A stretch of 64,000 nucleotides of DNA from Spirosoma telluris (GCA_003259005.1 QLII01000001.1:4976501-5040500); one strand, 5' to 3'. Positions 34,575-47,654 are shown, numbered from the stretch's first letter. Notes: generated by a model not told the origin, from the letters alone. Numbers and translations are program-made.

Positions 34575-34882
34575 GAAGAAGGATGTAGGGTGTATGATGT
34601 ATTGGCTTGCGTCAACTACATCATACACCCTAATCGGGCGCGTTAAAAAAAGTACAAAAATCGTCACGGGTTTGCCAAAAGCAGCCAACTTTGATGCTCT
34701 TAAGCCTTTAAACGACCTTAAGGCCATCCAAGCTCGAAATACAGCAGTCGCGGCCTTTACGCTTATTAAGTAGTTCATCGCTTCGGCGATGCGATGATGC
34801 CACTACTGCTCAGAATCGGTTAGTCTTTAACCTCTTACATCGCTCTAACTAAGTTTGATCGAACCACAGACGGTCGGCGTTT
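34575..34882. other. Gap between ABC permease and GH97 with hairpins and a short open frame
   Basis: A 308-nt gap. An inverted repeat (34581-34603 with 34614-34634, core GGGTGTATGATGTA) is a probable terminator of the permease gene. A compact CATCGC-TTCG-GCGATG hairpin lies at 34776-34791. A 58-codon open frame from ATG 34597 to TAG 34773 reads in part KKSTKIVTGLPKAANFDALK; it may be a small gene or remnant, but I cannot tie it to any family. Confidence 0.35.
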
Positions 34883-36747
34883 TCATAGCGCATGAAGGGT
34901 AATTGCCATACCGCCCGAGGGTCTCAACTTAGCGGTCAAGGTGGTTGATGCCGTTACGTGTTTGTGCGACGTTTTCACTCCACCCCGCCCGTCATCTTCG
35001 TATAGAGTAGCCATGAACTGTTTTCCCGCAGGTAGAAATTTCAGCAGAATCAGGACTGAACGCGCTTGTACATTTGTGATACTGCCCAGATACCAGTCCG
35101 TTCCTTTTCGGCGAGCCGTAGTAACGAACTCCCCTGGCATCCCGTCTACAAGGCGGGTATCGTCCCAGACAGTAGGCAGATTTTTCCAGAAAGCAAACTC
35201 CGTTGTATTGGGGTACTGATCGGGCCTGCCATACCAGAACAGAAACTGTAGCGGGCTAAAATAAATAACCGGTAGGGCTAACTGATGCGCTTGGGTAGTT
35301 TTGCCTTTACCGGGTCGCACCGTATCGGTGTTGAAACAAAATGTGTAATCGCCTGCCCCGGCTATATAGCGGGTAAAGGGCAACATGGTATTGTGCGTAG
35401 CATCCGGGAAGCCTTCATTGCCTAGCACGCCCTCCTGAGAAAGCAGGTTGGGGTAGGTGCGGCTGAAGCCAGAGGGTCGGTAATCGTCATGAATATCGAC
35501 CACTAACTGATATTGAGCCGCCTTTTTGACGGCCTCATGCAACCAGTTGGTCCAGTACTGAGACCCTACAGATACAAATCCGAATTTTATGCCACTGACC
35601 CCCCATCGCCGATACAACGGAAACAGCGTATCTAACTGACGCTCTAGCGCCAGGTGATTGACATATAGCATAACTTTCCGGCCTTTGGAGCGGGCATAGC
35701 GAATGACTTCGGGTAAATCCAGATCCCCTTTGGGATTTCGCCCCGGGTCAACACAAACAGTGGTCGCATTGGCCAAAGGATCATACTCATGTCCATACCA
35801 GCCTGCATCGAAGTGAATATAGTCGATATGCTGTCTGACGGCGAAATCCACTACTTTTTTAGCACCATCCGTCGAAAGCGTCACTTCACGCATGACTTTG
35901 CCAGGCCTGATCCAGCTTACGTCGTCGAGCTGGCTGGGTGGATTAAGATTTTGAATCAGATCATTGTGTTCGACCAGTTCGCCGGGACGATTACCCACCA
36001 GCACCACCCGCCAGGGTGTTTTCAACGGTAAGGGTCCGCTTGTTTCGCCAGCCCATTCGGTCACCAGCTGATTTTTGGCGGCAGTTTTAAGACGCATCCG
36101 GGCGCATTCGTTTGTTCGGCCACCGCAATGCTAAGCCATGCCCCCGTCGAGAGCCGGAGCGTTAGGGGTAACTCAGCGGCTTCGGCCCAATTCTCAACGG
36201 GGCGTTGATCATAATTGGCCTGTGCATCCGGTGTCCAGAAAGCCAACGTTTCTTCGGGCACATTAAATTGAGTTTCTTCGCCCTGGAATGTACTCGTTTT
36301 CGAGCTGGCAGAAGGTAGCACTACATAGCGAAAGGCTACTCCTTCATTATAGGAGCGCACTTCGATCTGCACCCGTAGTTGAGCCTTCTGTAGGCTTAGT
36401 AAGAGCCCGTTGTAATGGTCGTTTATGTATTTGCGTTCACCCCAGACGGGCTTCCAAGTCGTGTTATGGATTTGTGTATCGACGCGCACCAATTGGTAGC
36501 CCGCCGTCGCATCCGGGGTTTTCATTGTATCGGCTAGTTGCCGTAACCCCAGCCGTGAGTACTGGATCATCTGCTTGTTCTGATAGCGAACCTGGTATAC
36601 AGGAACGCCCGACGTCAGTATTGAAAAGGTGAAGACCAGTTGGCCATTAGGAGAGGTTAGTTGAATAGGATCGGCGGGTAAGGCTAACGACAACGTCCGG
36701 GAAAGCAACGGGAAAAGGAAGGCGAATAAACTAGGTTTTGTCATCAT
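34883..36747 (-). CDS. Glycoside hydrolase family 97 protein, frameshifted
   Basis: Secreted calcium-dependent alpha-glycosidase of the SusB family, about 620 residues once joined. The N-terminal beta-sandwich (SPNGQLVFTFSILTSGVPVYQV, FRYVVLPSASS) is followed by the barrel with YIHFDAGWYG, GIKFGFVSVGSQ, DIHDDYRPSGFSRTYPN, SQEGVLGNEGFPDATHNT and FTRYIAGAGDYT. At the position where retaining GH97 members have a nucleophilic Asp (KVDF) this protein has Gly (KFGF), which points to the inverting alpha-glucosidase type. The frame breaks near 36097-36102, where one lost base turns NAPGMRLKTAAKNQ into a premature end. It is the last gene of the polysaccharide utilization locus. Confidence 0.88.
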
Positions 36748-36803
36748 GATTTGGTTAATCGACTTCAGGTTAGAACTGATCTTATTTGTTTCCTAGCCGC
36801 TCC

Positions 36804-38707
36804 TCAATCAGTGGTTTTCTTCAATTCTACAGCCTTATCCTGTTCCAGAAGCGACATGAATCCCATGAGAGCGCCCCAGTGGTAAAACGAATCGCTACGA
36901 TTGAGAGCCTCGCTGGGTAATCGACCCACACCCGATACATGGAAATTTTCAGGCACATGCCGACTTGCACGCCAGTTTTTTAGCAGTAACTGATTCGATT
37001 TATCGACCAGTTGTTTGCGGGCATCCGGTAAATCGTAGTTCCTCAGCCCCAAATAGACTAGAAAGTTAAGCGGTGCCCAGATGCGCCCCCGCCAATAGTT
37101 CTGATCGGTAAATGCCGAATCAGTACGGGCCACGGCTGGGAGCACCCACTCACCCCAAAACTCTGCTGGATTTAGCAGGTGCTCATCTACCATACGCCGG
37201 GCCTGTATGGGTGTCGCGACACCCGCAAGCAGAGGATAAAATAAAGTGGGTGACAGTCGGTCGCTAAACTGCCCCGTGTCAGTCCGGCGATTCAGAAAGA
37301 TGCCTTTCTCTTCACTCCAGAGCATTTGTAGTGCCTGCCCATAGGTGCCCGCACGCTGGCGCAGCTCGGCCGCCTGCGCAGGGCGGTTCAACACCTGAGC
37401 GAGTTCAGCCAGAGCATTGCAGTCCGCAATGTAGAGGCTGGTTAGACCTACATCGGCCAGTTGGAGTTGATTGGTTTTCGTATTGAATGGAACGCCATCA
37501 AACATCGGCGAATTATCGAGCCCCGATTCGTAGGCGGCTCCCTGCCAGGTATGCGCGGCTTCATCGGGCGGTACCTTATCCGATCCCCAGCAAAGCAACC
37601 CACCTGTATCCCGGTGCTGGGGCCACCAGCGATTCCAGCGCAGCAATCGGTCAAACGTCAGTTCAAGTAGCCACCGGTCTTTATACTGGCGGTATAGTTC
37701 CCGAATCACGAGCCCCCTACGGGTGGCTGTGACCGGTCGGCCGATCCAAGACCACCTCCGGCTACATAGTTGGGCACCATACCGTAGCGGTCGATTTCTC
37801 TGGTCGCTTCTATGGCGTTGGCATAGGCTAAGGCCCGATTGTCGAAACCGGCCATATAAGCCGACAGATACGTATCCCAGTTAAAAAGTACGTATCTGCC
37901 GCCGAAGACGGTATTCCAGCAGCGGCTGACGGGTGCTACTACGCCCTGCAATTCGGGGTCGTAAATCAAGTTCCAGGCCAACGCACTCTGTTGAATAAGG
38001 TACGTTTCTCGTAAAGTATGAGCTCGGTTCAGCGTCTGTTCGAAGGCAGCTCGCTGGTGGGCCACCACGGCTTTAATTGCATCAAGCGTGTGGGGTTTGC
38101 CTACCGAAATGCCTACTACTTTATTGAGTAAAAAACTGAGGTATTTACCCGTTAGCGGGAGGAGCTCTGATTGCGCTGGGGTTGTGCCCTTCACCCTGAA
38201 GGCGGTGTTGCCTACCTGGGCCAACAACCCGTTTCTCTGGCTTGTCACGCTTCCCGGACGGTTCCAGAGCAGCCCCGCTTCCACCACAACTGAAGGGGGG
38301 CGAACCGGTAGTTTCAACGGTGTCATCAGGATCACCAGGTCTTCTCCGTCGTGGGCACTTTCTACCCGGACTTGTGTACCTTCCCAATTCACCGTACATT
38401 CTGTATAGCTCCCATCGTAGGCGTGGTAGCCAGCCGTCACGGTTTCGGGCCGGAGTTCCTTAGACGATAAATAGGCTTCGTGCAGGTACCGGTTGATGGT
38501 CAGATCGTTGCTGTTAAGGCCAATGTTAACTGCCAGGCCCTGTGGGAGCAGCACGTGACTCAGTACACTGCGGGTGTTCCAGGTATTCCAGCCTGATGCC
38601 AGCTTATACTGTAACTGACGGTATCGCTGTTCCGACGCGGCTGTTTGAGCCCCGGCCGGGTTGACTTGTATGAACAGCAGCATCAGCAGCAAGTAGAAGT
38701 AGTTCAT
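36804..38707 (-). CDS. Secreted GH63/GH37-like (alpha/alpha)6 glycosidase, frameshifted
   Basis: An exported protein (signal MNYFYLLLMLLFIQVNPAGA) of about 634 residues once joined. The C-terminal alpha-toroid domain of the mannosyl-oligosaccharide glucosidase/trehalase clan is clear: FNWDTYLSAYMAGFDN, the acidic YESGLDNSPMFDG, QNYWRGRIWAPLNF, and the late ENFHVSG and FYHWGALMG. The Asp in SGLDNSP and the Glu in PENFH are likely catalytic residues. The frame breaks at the C5 run 37713-37717; one more base restores QPPVGGLVIRELYRQYKDRW. ATG 38707 is chosen because it starts the signal peptide. With GH97 next to it, an alpha-glucoside target is plausible. Confidence 0.8.
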
Positions 38708-38898
38708 TATGGGCGGTATTTTCGATTGCAGGTAGTAAACGAGTCGGTTAGTCAAACACGGCACCAGATCGGTTACCCAGCCAATCCGGTGCCGATATCA
38801 ACAAAGGGTGTCGCAGGCTGACCAACCGGTTTCTCTATCTCCTGGTGATTACTATTAAAAAGCAATGAGCCCTGTTAGGAACACTGCGAGGTAACCCG

Positions 38899-41800
38899 TC
38901 AGCGTCGGATAAACTTTTGCGTCAGTTTAACAGAGCCCGCAACGACTTCCACCACATACATCCCTTCAGGTAAATCCTTTACCGACAGTAACGTTTCACG
39001 TTTTCCTGTTACATCCTTTTCCAGTAAGCGGATGCCCTTACTAGTGTAGAGGGTTATGTGAGTCGGCTCTGAAGAAAGGTTCCATTGAACCATTACCTCG
39101 TCAGAGCCCGGATTTGGGTAAAGAATGAGAGCTTCTGGTTTTTGGGCCTGTTTTCGTCGGAGGCCGGTAAACGGCCTGAACCAGCGCAGCGGGTAGACGT
39201 AGATGAAGCCGTCGACGTTCGAGTCTGATTATCCGGGCCTTTCAGCAACCAGGTAAGGGCATTACCGTTGAATTGAATCTGAAACGTATTCTGCTGGCGA
39301 CCCGGCAGAAACAGCGTTGGCGGGTCGATGAGACCAGTTAATCCCGCATTTGGCACAAAGTAATTAGCGGTCCCTGCCGGGATAATGACCGACACTGCGT
39401 TGTCGTTTTTGTACCCAAAGCGGGCGGTATAGGAACCGTCACCGTTCAGCGCGACGCATTCCAGAACTGGTCTTACCGGAGCGGTTACTACGACCAGCGT
39501 AACCGAAAATACCCGACTCAGCATGTTAACCCCTGAATTGGCAGTACCGCCATCATCCTGCACGCTCACGGTAATCGTCACGACCCCGGATTGACCGGCA
39601 GTGGGCGTCATCGTCAGGGTGGCCGTGGTGCTACCAGGGGAATAAGCCACAACAGGATTGGGAACTAAGGACGGGTTGGAGGAGACCGCCAGAATCGTCA
39701 GGCTTTGGGTTTCATTGAGCTTGCCTGAACTTAGCCCCGATAGGCTCACGGTAAGGGGGAAACCCTGAGCGGCTACCTGAGCATCCGGAATGGTATTGAG
39801 CGTTGGCGCATCGTTCACAGGCTCGACCCGAATCGTAAACGTCTGGGGTAAGCTTGTATTGCGACTGGGAAGTTCACCGGACCCATCATCGGATAAGATC
39901 ACCGTAACTGTGGCGGTTCCGAATGCATCCGTTGCGGGCGTATAGGTAAGCGTACCAGTCTGTGCATCGAGGGTTGGAGATACCGCAAACAGGGTTGGAT
40001 TGGTCGTCGTTACCGTAAAGGCAAGTTCCTGTACCCGTTCGTCATTTTCGTCATTCATCTGAATGGCTACACCCGGTATTAGCTGAGGCCCAGCGTCTTC
40101 GTTCGTTACAACCTCCGTCGTCGAGAGGGCGAATGAAGGGGCCTTATTTTCACCCCGGCTACTTGCATACAGAACCAGACTCGATCCCACAACGCCATCA
40201 ATCCCATCCGGAACGGTGCCGTCATTGCGCTGGCTCCAGGTGGCCGGGTAGGCTGGAACGGGTGGTGGTTGTATACTACTAGGATAGGGTACTGCAGGAG
40301 CCCCCCGAAGCAGGGTTTTGGTTACGCTCGTCTGGGTTTCTTTGACCAACTCTGGATACGGAATGCCGTATCGACCCGTATACTCATTGAAGGTATAGGA
40401 TACGTCTGAGTCATTGATAACAAACATGGGACTAACCCGAGAATCGTCCAGGGAATAAACCAGACCGCCCAATACTTCTACTTTGGCTCCGTTGGACGCC
40501 GTGATAATCTGGCCGAACTTCTCGGTTTTCAGACCCAGCATCCAGGATTTTCCTCCATTGATAAATACCTTATCCCCATGACGTTCGGGGTTTAACTGAC
40601 GCGCCCAGACCGCTACATTGTTGAAGGTGAATAAGGCATCCTGAAAGCCGGAAACACTCTCGAAGTACACTTCACCCCCTCCAGAAAGTTGTAAGGTGCC
40701 CATTCCACATTTTCGAAAAACTAGTGTCCGGCTGGTCTGGTTATCAACCTGCACGACGCCCGGCCCAACCCTTCCCCCTGAACTTTCCCCATAGCCCAGG
40801 TTCTCATAAAGAATGATCGGAGAGGCTCCCGCCTGCACGACAAACGAGGTGGGCACCCCACCGGCGTAAGGCGGCCCCGTGGTACGACCCAGCCCGATAA
40901 TACGCCGGATACTACCTCGTAAGTAAACCGTACTCAAGAGCCGGTATTGGCTCGGCAGAAACAGGGTTGTTGCACCCGCCCGTGAACCCCCTGGCAGGGT
41001 CGCATCAATGGCGCGCTGAATAGCCGGACCATCGTCGTCACAGGGAAAACCAGCAACTACGCTATTGCAAATTCCATCTGGAGTAGCACCGAAAGGCGCA
41101 TCTTCAACATTTACCCAGGTTTCCGGCGCATCCCAGGGAATAATGGGCGTTTCTTTAATCGGCAGGTTCAGGGACTTGAGTGAGACCGCCGGAAACTGAC
41201 TTACCGGGGCATCGGATGTCCACTCGCTAATGGCGTTTGCCGTAACTGGATAGGTAGGGTCTGCTAGGGCCTGTCCATAACCCATTGTGCTGACGTTGCG
41301 AACCAGCATCTGTCCCGTAGCCCCATTGATGATGGCAGCCGCACCGGTTCCCGTCAAATCCGAGTCGATCAATACGACATGACCCGACTCATTGTAAAAG
41401 GAAGCTCCCCCTGCCCGGTGGTTTTCAAATCCCGGATGCTTAAGACCTGCTTGCCGTTGTAAAAGCCGTATTGTGTCTGGTTTTTGAGCGTAATGTGCTC
41501 GAAGACATTACTTTCTAGCGCAAAATCGGTTTTGATACCCACGTTAAACCCGTCAATGGTTAGGTTCTTGACGAAGTTGGGGCCGTTAGCGCGGCTGTAG
41601 GATTGATCCAGCCCAATAATACCCTGCCCATCACCGGATTTAATGAGTACGTTATCGAGCATGCCGAAATTATTGGCGTAGTAACGCAGGGCGATAGCAC
41701 CGGCATTACCCGTTCCCGTATGAATGGTTAGGTTGGCAATCGAATTGCCGAAGCGGTTGGGCTGGTCTTCACCCGTAAAAATGAGCGGCTTTGGATTGGC

Positions 41801-44800
41801 CGGATCACCAAATCCCGGCGCGTTGTTATCTAATTTCAGAATGACCCCATCCCGGCTTTGCCCCCATAGCTGGATACCGCTACCACCCCGACCGCGCACA
41901 TCCGGCACCAGCGTTGGTTGCCAGGTGATGGCATCGGTAAGGCGATACGTACCGTTCGGGATGTAGACAAACGACATACTGCTGGCTACAGCCGCATTGA
42001 AAGCAGCCGTCGCATCTACTACCCCCGTGGGATCGGCATTATAGGGGGGCTGCGTGATATTTAGCACTTTGGGATGATTCGGGAAGGGGAAACCAGTCAG
42101 GTCGGGAGCCGGGGCTGCGACCGTGAATACCCCACCCGTTGCTGGATTGCCAGTCAGGGTAGCCGTTTCAAACTGAATATCACTAAGCAGCGGAGCAGCT
42201 ATAGACACGGTATGCCCAGCTGTGGCAAAGGCCGACAGGTTGGTCACCAACAGCAGATAGCCCGTGGTGGACGGCTCAAGCCGGATGGGCAAATTCAGAT
42301 CAAAATCCAGTCGTTGTGGTGTATTAGAAGCGGATATCAATGTACCAAGCGGTACATCTGTCGCTGGCTGAAATACCGCATCGGCCGAGTAATAGAGTCG
42401 ATACCCGCCGTTAATATCCGCCGGTCTGAATCCAGTACCCGTCCTAAACGATGCCCTTTTTAGGTTGGCATAGGCTCCACTAACGGCCATTTGTAGACCA
42501 TACAGGACGACATCGGTGGCACCAGCAACGATTGTGCCTGACGTTGGCCCTACCGCCGTAACGTTGATGGCGGGTGGGTCAACAATGGTTATGGCTGGCC
42601 CAGCGGTTGGCGTACCACTGTTGATACTCAGGGTGAACGTTACGTCCGCTAATCCGACAGGCTGTATCTGCACATGGTTCCCTACAGTGGCGTTGCTGGC
42701 CAGATCCGTGACCAAAAAGAAATAAATCGTTTCTCCCAGGGCAATAGAAATGGGTGAGGCTGGCGTAAAAACCAGCGTTTGCCCGGAACCGGTAGCCGCA
42801 ATGGCCTCTCCTACTGGTGTATCAAGAAGCACATCGAACTGATTATCAGCGGAACGATATAGCCGGTAACCACCACTAATATCAGCCGCCGAAAATCCAC
42901 CAGTAGCTGTTCGCAGGGTGATTCCCGTCAGTTGGGTACCAGCCCCACTGACAGCCACACTCAACCCGTAGAGTAGTACTTGCCGGGTACCTTTGGCTAC
43001 CTCTGTCGGGAAACCTCCCAAACTATTCAGCACAACGTTGGGTGGCCCCGAATTGGTGTGGGTAACTGCCGTTAGCGTGCCGGTTAGGATGCCGGAACTG
43101 AAGCTTACGTCCGTCAATGATGGCGCATTGATCCGTATCTGATTGCCCAGAACAGCCTCCGGTATCGTGTTGACAACCAGAAAGAAATAACCAGAAAGCC
43201 CAGCCGCAATCGGGATGGGTGTAGCAGGCTGAAACAGAAGCGCCTGCGACGTAGCGGTAGCGGAAATAGCGGAGCCAATTAACGGATCAATACCCGTATC
43301 GAGGCTGGCATCCGTTGAATAATACAACCGATATCCGCCGGCAATATCCGCCGGGTTAGTCACTGTAACGGATAAAGTAAGTCCGGTAAACTGAGCATTT
43401 GTTGACGTAACGCTTGTCTGAAGCTGATATAACACGGCATTGCTACTCCCCTGAGGCAGATTCAGGGCCGCAGGCAAAGGCGAACTAAGGGCAATCTGTG
43501 CATTGGTAGCAATCTCCAGATCAGAGGCCGTTACAGCATTAATCGTACGGGTTCCGCCTGCCAGTAGTGTAGCCGTTGCACTACCGTTGGCACTTGAGTA
43601 GCTGCCCTTTATCGTCTTTCCCGGCGTGGCTGTGGGCTTTATGTCGGTTGTTACGAAAAAATAATGAGGTACTCCCGGAGTTAACAGCTGATAAATAGCT
43701 GTGTTAGGCGTGGGTACCGTTTGACCAAGGCTGGCCGAGCTGGTGAAGGTAAATAAACCCGCCGTAGTAGCTGTCTGGGTTTTCAGCAGGCGGGCGGAGG
43801 CTGGGCTGAAGACCGGGCTGGTTGAATAATACAGCTTAAAGCTGGAAACGTCGTTTACGGTATACGTTCCTCCCGGCGTAAATTGAAATTGGGTCAGCAC
43901 CGTAGTCGCGCTCACGTCGGCCTGCACGCGGGTCAGCAGGACATCCGATACCCCCTGTAACACGGTTCCGGCAACAGGTGCGGTACCCGTCAGCGTAAGT
44001 GGTGAAGCCCCAACCAGCGTCTGTAGCCCACCTGTTGTGGCGTTGTTAACCAAGGTTGTACCGATGGGAACCGTTGCAGTAGAGAGTCTCAGACTTAAAT
44101 TATCCCCAACGACGGCTCCAGCCGGAATATTGGTGGTAATAAACACATACCGGGTCGTTCCTTCCGGTATAGTAATGGAAACTGAATTAAGATTGACCGT
44201 AGACGTAGACGTTGTGGCTGGCAGTGTTGTGGCACCACCCAGTTGCTGGTCATAAGCATCCAGCGTACTATCCACCGAATAAACCATGCGTAGGTTTCCG
44301 GCTGCGCTTGCCGCACTATATGTACCAGCCACTACCACCGCTGGTCCTGCCGTGGAATTACAGAACGATGTAGCGGCTCCCGTGGCGGTGAGGGCAAATC
44401 GATACAGGGGTAAATTAGTAATACCCCGTTCCACATTGGCAGCACCGGGCGTTCCGTTACTACGAATGGTTAGCGTTCCCGACCCAATCGTTTGTAGCCC
44501 GGTGGCGGGAAAGGTAGCCGGATTGACCGTAGGACTTCCTGAAAACTGAAAGGCGGCTTCCGTCAACCCGGCGAGCCCAATTGTACGACCCACTGTCGCG
44601 GCATCAGCCAGATCGGCAACGACAGTGAAGTAGTGGGTTCCCGTCGCCAGGGTCAGATTCAGGGGCGCAAAAGTCAAAGTTTCTCCGGCTCCGGTTATGC
44701 TGTTGTCAGTTACGGATGCGGTATTGCCGCTCCCGGCCGTCTCAATCGAATTTAGGTTACTGGCATAGGCACTGGCAGGATAATAATAGACCCGCAATCC

Positions 44801-45127
44801 TCGGGTGGGGGAGACCGACGCGTTGAGATCCGAAGACGTGTAGGTACCTGTCGTTGTAAAACCAGTCAGGCCGGTCAGGATGGCGGCTGGTCCAGACACA
44901 TCTACACGAAACAGATATAGCAATCGGTTGCGAAATCCGCGTGATACGTTCGCGGCTGTTTGCGGTGTACCCGTAATGGTGATCGTCTGCGCCGATGCCT
45001 CAACGCCGACTATACCGCTCATAAGGCCTAGTAATCCCCACAGGGCAACACCTGACAAAAGCGATTTCAGGCGGTTATTAAGGCCAAAGCGTGGCCTGTC
45101 ATTCGGTAGGAATGTAGTCATTACCAA
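38899..45127 (-). CDS. Giant T9SS-exported protein with six tandem repeats, pectate-lyase-like domains and cadherin-like domains; two frameshifts
   Basis: A surface or secreted protein of about 2070 residues. After a signal peptide (ending VGVEASAQ) come six repeat units of about 160 residues, each with a strand like GGYRLYYSADA and a later YFFLVTDLASNATVGN-like block. A pectate-lyase-type beta-helix follows (PPYNADPTGVVDATAAFNAA, VYIPNGTYRL), then a second one (CDDDGPAIQRAID, TLFLPSQYRL), cadherin-like domains (EPVNDAPTLNTIPDAQV) and a C-terminal type IX sorting domain (ALILYPNPGSDEV). The frame breaks at the C5 run 41407-41411 and near 39137-39143; single-base additions restore TTGQGGASFYNESGHVVLID and PEALILYPNPG. 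It is probably the glycan-binding or cleaving protein of the locus. Confidence 0.8.
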
Positions 45128-45281
45128 TCGTTAAAAGAGTGTTAAACAAGAAGATCACGCGGATGAGCCGCTCTCTATTGCACCAAAGGCCATAGGGCTC
45201 CAGGTAGCCCGTCTGTGTGTTAAAAAGAAGGCAACTAACCAGTTGCCCACTTTCTGCGTCCAACCTTATCTAATAGTAACC

Positions 45282-46085
45282 TTAGAGTGGATTGCTCCAG
45301 CGGTTGGCATGGTAGCTGATATCGAAGGCGTAGCCACCAAACGTATTGCCTGGAGAAGGGACGGTGCGAAAGCCGCGCGCCCAAATGCTGTAACAGCTGT
45401 TTTTGTCGATAATCACGTTCGCCTTGGACTTGACCACCGTAGGGGTGCCCGCTACCCGAAACTCGATCGTATACGTACCAGGATCGATCTCGAAGAACGG
45501 CTTCACACTTTTGTAGGCCAGGCTGGTGGCCAGCGTGATGGGTGCGGCCAACGACCCGCCCGTTATGAACAGGTCGAGTGGCCCTGAATCGGGTGAGTAA
45601 TTCATAATACGAACCTTAGCCTTGCCAGGGGTTGGCAACGCCAGATCGTCATTGAGTAACACAAACTCCGTCTGCTGGGCTGTTCCAATGGAATACACGG
45701 AATAATACCGGTCCGCTTCCGTCGGAAACGTTAGCTCACCAACTTTGGCAGCTGCACCCGGCGGATTGTTGGACTGCGACTGGGCGGTATCGAAGCGCAT
45801 GACCATTGTACCCGGCGCAAAGGCTTTGTAGCCGTTGCTCCAGGGAAACTTGATCGGGAACGTATTGAATTGAATCCCATTATAAAAGGGCCAAATAGCG
45901 ATTTCGCGCTGGGCAGCAGCGGGTTGTGTGGCAGCATTGGGGGTGGCATTGACAAAGATGATCTTGGCTTTGTCTTTTTCCTCGCCCAGCACGCCCTGGG
46001 GTTCATTTTGCTCACAGGATAGTAGGCTCAGGCTCATCAATACCAGGCCCGATAACAACTCTACTTTATATAGTTTCATAGGCAT
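45282..46085 (-). CDS. DUF4397 domain lipoprotein
   Basis: A 267-residue surface lipoprotein: signal ending LMSLSLLSC, then EQNEPQG. The DUF4397 pattern is visible as AKIIFVNATPNA, KVRIMNYSPDSGPLDLFITGG, PFFEIDPGTYTIEFRVAG and CYSIWARGF. Such proteins commonly follow SusD and are thought to bind ligand or line the cell surface, but no function is proven. The stop of susD lies 8 nt upstream, so it is the fifth gene of the locus. A second in-frame ATG at 46079 would serve equally well as start. Confidence 0.8.
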   Translation of the reverse strand: MPMKLYKVELLSGLVLMSLSLLSCEQNEPQGVLGEEKDKAKIIFVNATPNAATQPAAAQREIAIWPFYNGIQFNTFPIKFPWSNGYKAFAPGTMVMRFDTAQSQSNNPPGAAAKVGELTFPTEADRYYSVYSIGTAQQTEFVLLNDDLALPTPGKAKVRIMNYSPDSGPLDLFITGGSLAAPITLATSLAYKSVKPFFEIDPGTYTIEFRVAGTPTVVKSKANVIIDKNSCYSIWARGFRTVPSPGNTFGGYAFDISYHANRWSNPL

Positions 46086-46093
46086 GAGATGAT

Positions 46094-47634
46094 TTAGTAT
46101 CCCGAATTCTGGGTGAGTAGCGGGTTATTGATCAGTTCGATCTTGGCAATAGGAAACAAAAACTTGTCTTTGGTGAATGCATCGCGTTTCTGATTGACTT
46201 TCAAAACTGTATTGGCGTAATCAAACCCATAACGCAACAGATCGAACCAGCGGTGGTTTTCCAGAGCCAGTTCTTTGCGCCGTTCCGAACGAATCAGATC
46301 CCGGTATTGCGCCTGAGTCAGACCACTGACAATGTCGAGGGCGGCAACGGGCGTGGTCAAGGGTAACCCAAAGGCCCGCCGACGCAGGCGGTTGATATAC
46401 TCCAGCCCCTGCGCATCGAGCAGGCTCGCTTCGTTAGTGGCTTCAGCATACAACAGGAATACTTCCGCTAATCGGTAAATGGGGAAATTAGCCTGACCCG
46501 CTGCCCCTGTATTGGGCACATGGTGTTTGCTGGTCAGCCAATTTTGGAGTCCTACACCATTCCGTCCCTGCGTAAAGTTTACATCCCGACGTAAATCGCC
46601 GGTTTCATATTCCTGGATCAGCCCCCCCTTAAAACCCGGTTCGTTCGTCACATCATCATTGTCGGTTGGGCGGTAAGCTGCCAGACTGACGGCACCCCCG
46701 TTGCTTTCGGTAACAGGCCCCATAATATAGGAGTAGGGATTTCCGAATGGAGTTGTTCCCGAACTACTGCCCCCATTGCTGAACTGCACTTCAAACAACG
46801 ACTCAGGACCGTTTTCAGCCCCTCCTTTGGCGGCAAAGTTGTCGGCATATTTTGTGTTCAAACTCAGGCCACTCTGTGTAATTACCTGGGCAGCAGCGGC
46901 TTTTGCTTCACCGTAGTTTTTCTGAGTTAGGTACACATCGGCCAGCATCGTTAGCGCTGCCCAGCGCGTAGGACGCCCTTTTTCGTTGCCGGTTCCGCTA
47001 CCCGAATAGACCGGCGGCAACTTAGTAACCGCATCTTTCAGGTCGTCGATGATCTGAGCGTAGGCCTGGGCCGCTGGCGAACGGGCAATATTTACTTCGG
47101 CAGGGCTCTTGATTTCGGTGATGCGCAGTGGTACATCGCCAAATAGCCGCACCAGGTTGAAATAAGCAAATGCCCGCATAAACTTAGCCTCGCCGACAAA
47201 CTGATCGGTGTATAAGCCACCCGCCGGGTTGCGAGACTGGGCAATGGGAAACGAAAGCCCGGTACCCGGTTTGTGATAATATTGGCCCGATAAATGATCC
47301 GGTAGAAGTCGTTCCACAGGCCAAACGTAAGCCCGTTATCGACAGGAAGTTCGAAGTAATCAAGTGGGCTGTAGGAGGAGGCTGCGGTTTTGCTGGTATT
47401 GATCACGTCATCGCTGGCGTAGTCGATATACAACAGGTTCAGGTTGCCCCGGTACAGATCCCCGCCCGACAGCAGGTTGTATACTCCATTGATGGCCGAA
47501 ACCGTTCCTGCGAAATCGGTGAAAGTGCCATCGACGGTCTGTACGCCCACCGGATCGGGAGACAGCATCTTATCGCAGCCTGCGGTCAGATGCAATAGCG
47601 TGAGTAAAGTCAGAAAACGAACAAATCGGTTCAT
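46094..47634 (-). CDS. RagB/SusD family nutrient-binding lipoprotein, frameshifted
   Basis: Lid protein that sits on the SusC channel and binds glycans. Signal LTLLTLLHLTAGC, with Cys20 lipidated. SusD blocks: TVDGTFTDFAGTVSAINGVY, LWNDFYRIIYRANIITNRV, the mid region GEAKFMRAFAYFNLVRLFGDVPL, KGRPTRWAALTMLADVYL, and the C-terminal RLAEVFLLYAEATNEA, RRKELALENHRWFDLLRYG. The first frame is broken in the CCC run 47258-47260; one added base gives NRVPGLSFPIAQSRNPAGG and a protein of about 513 residues. It is directly downstream of susC (20 nt). Confidence 0.92.
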
Positions 47635-47654
47635 AAACAGAAAGATCAGGAAGG

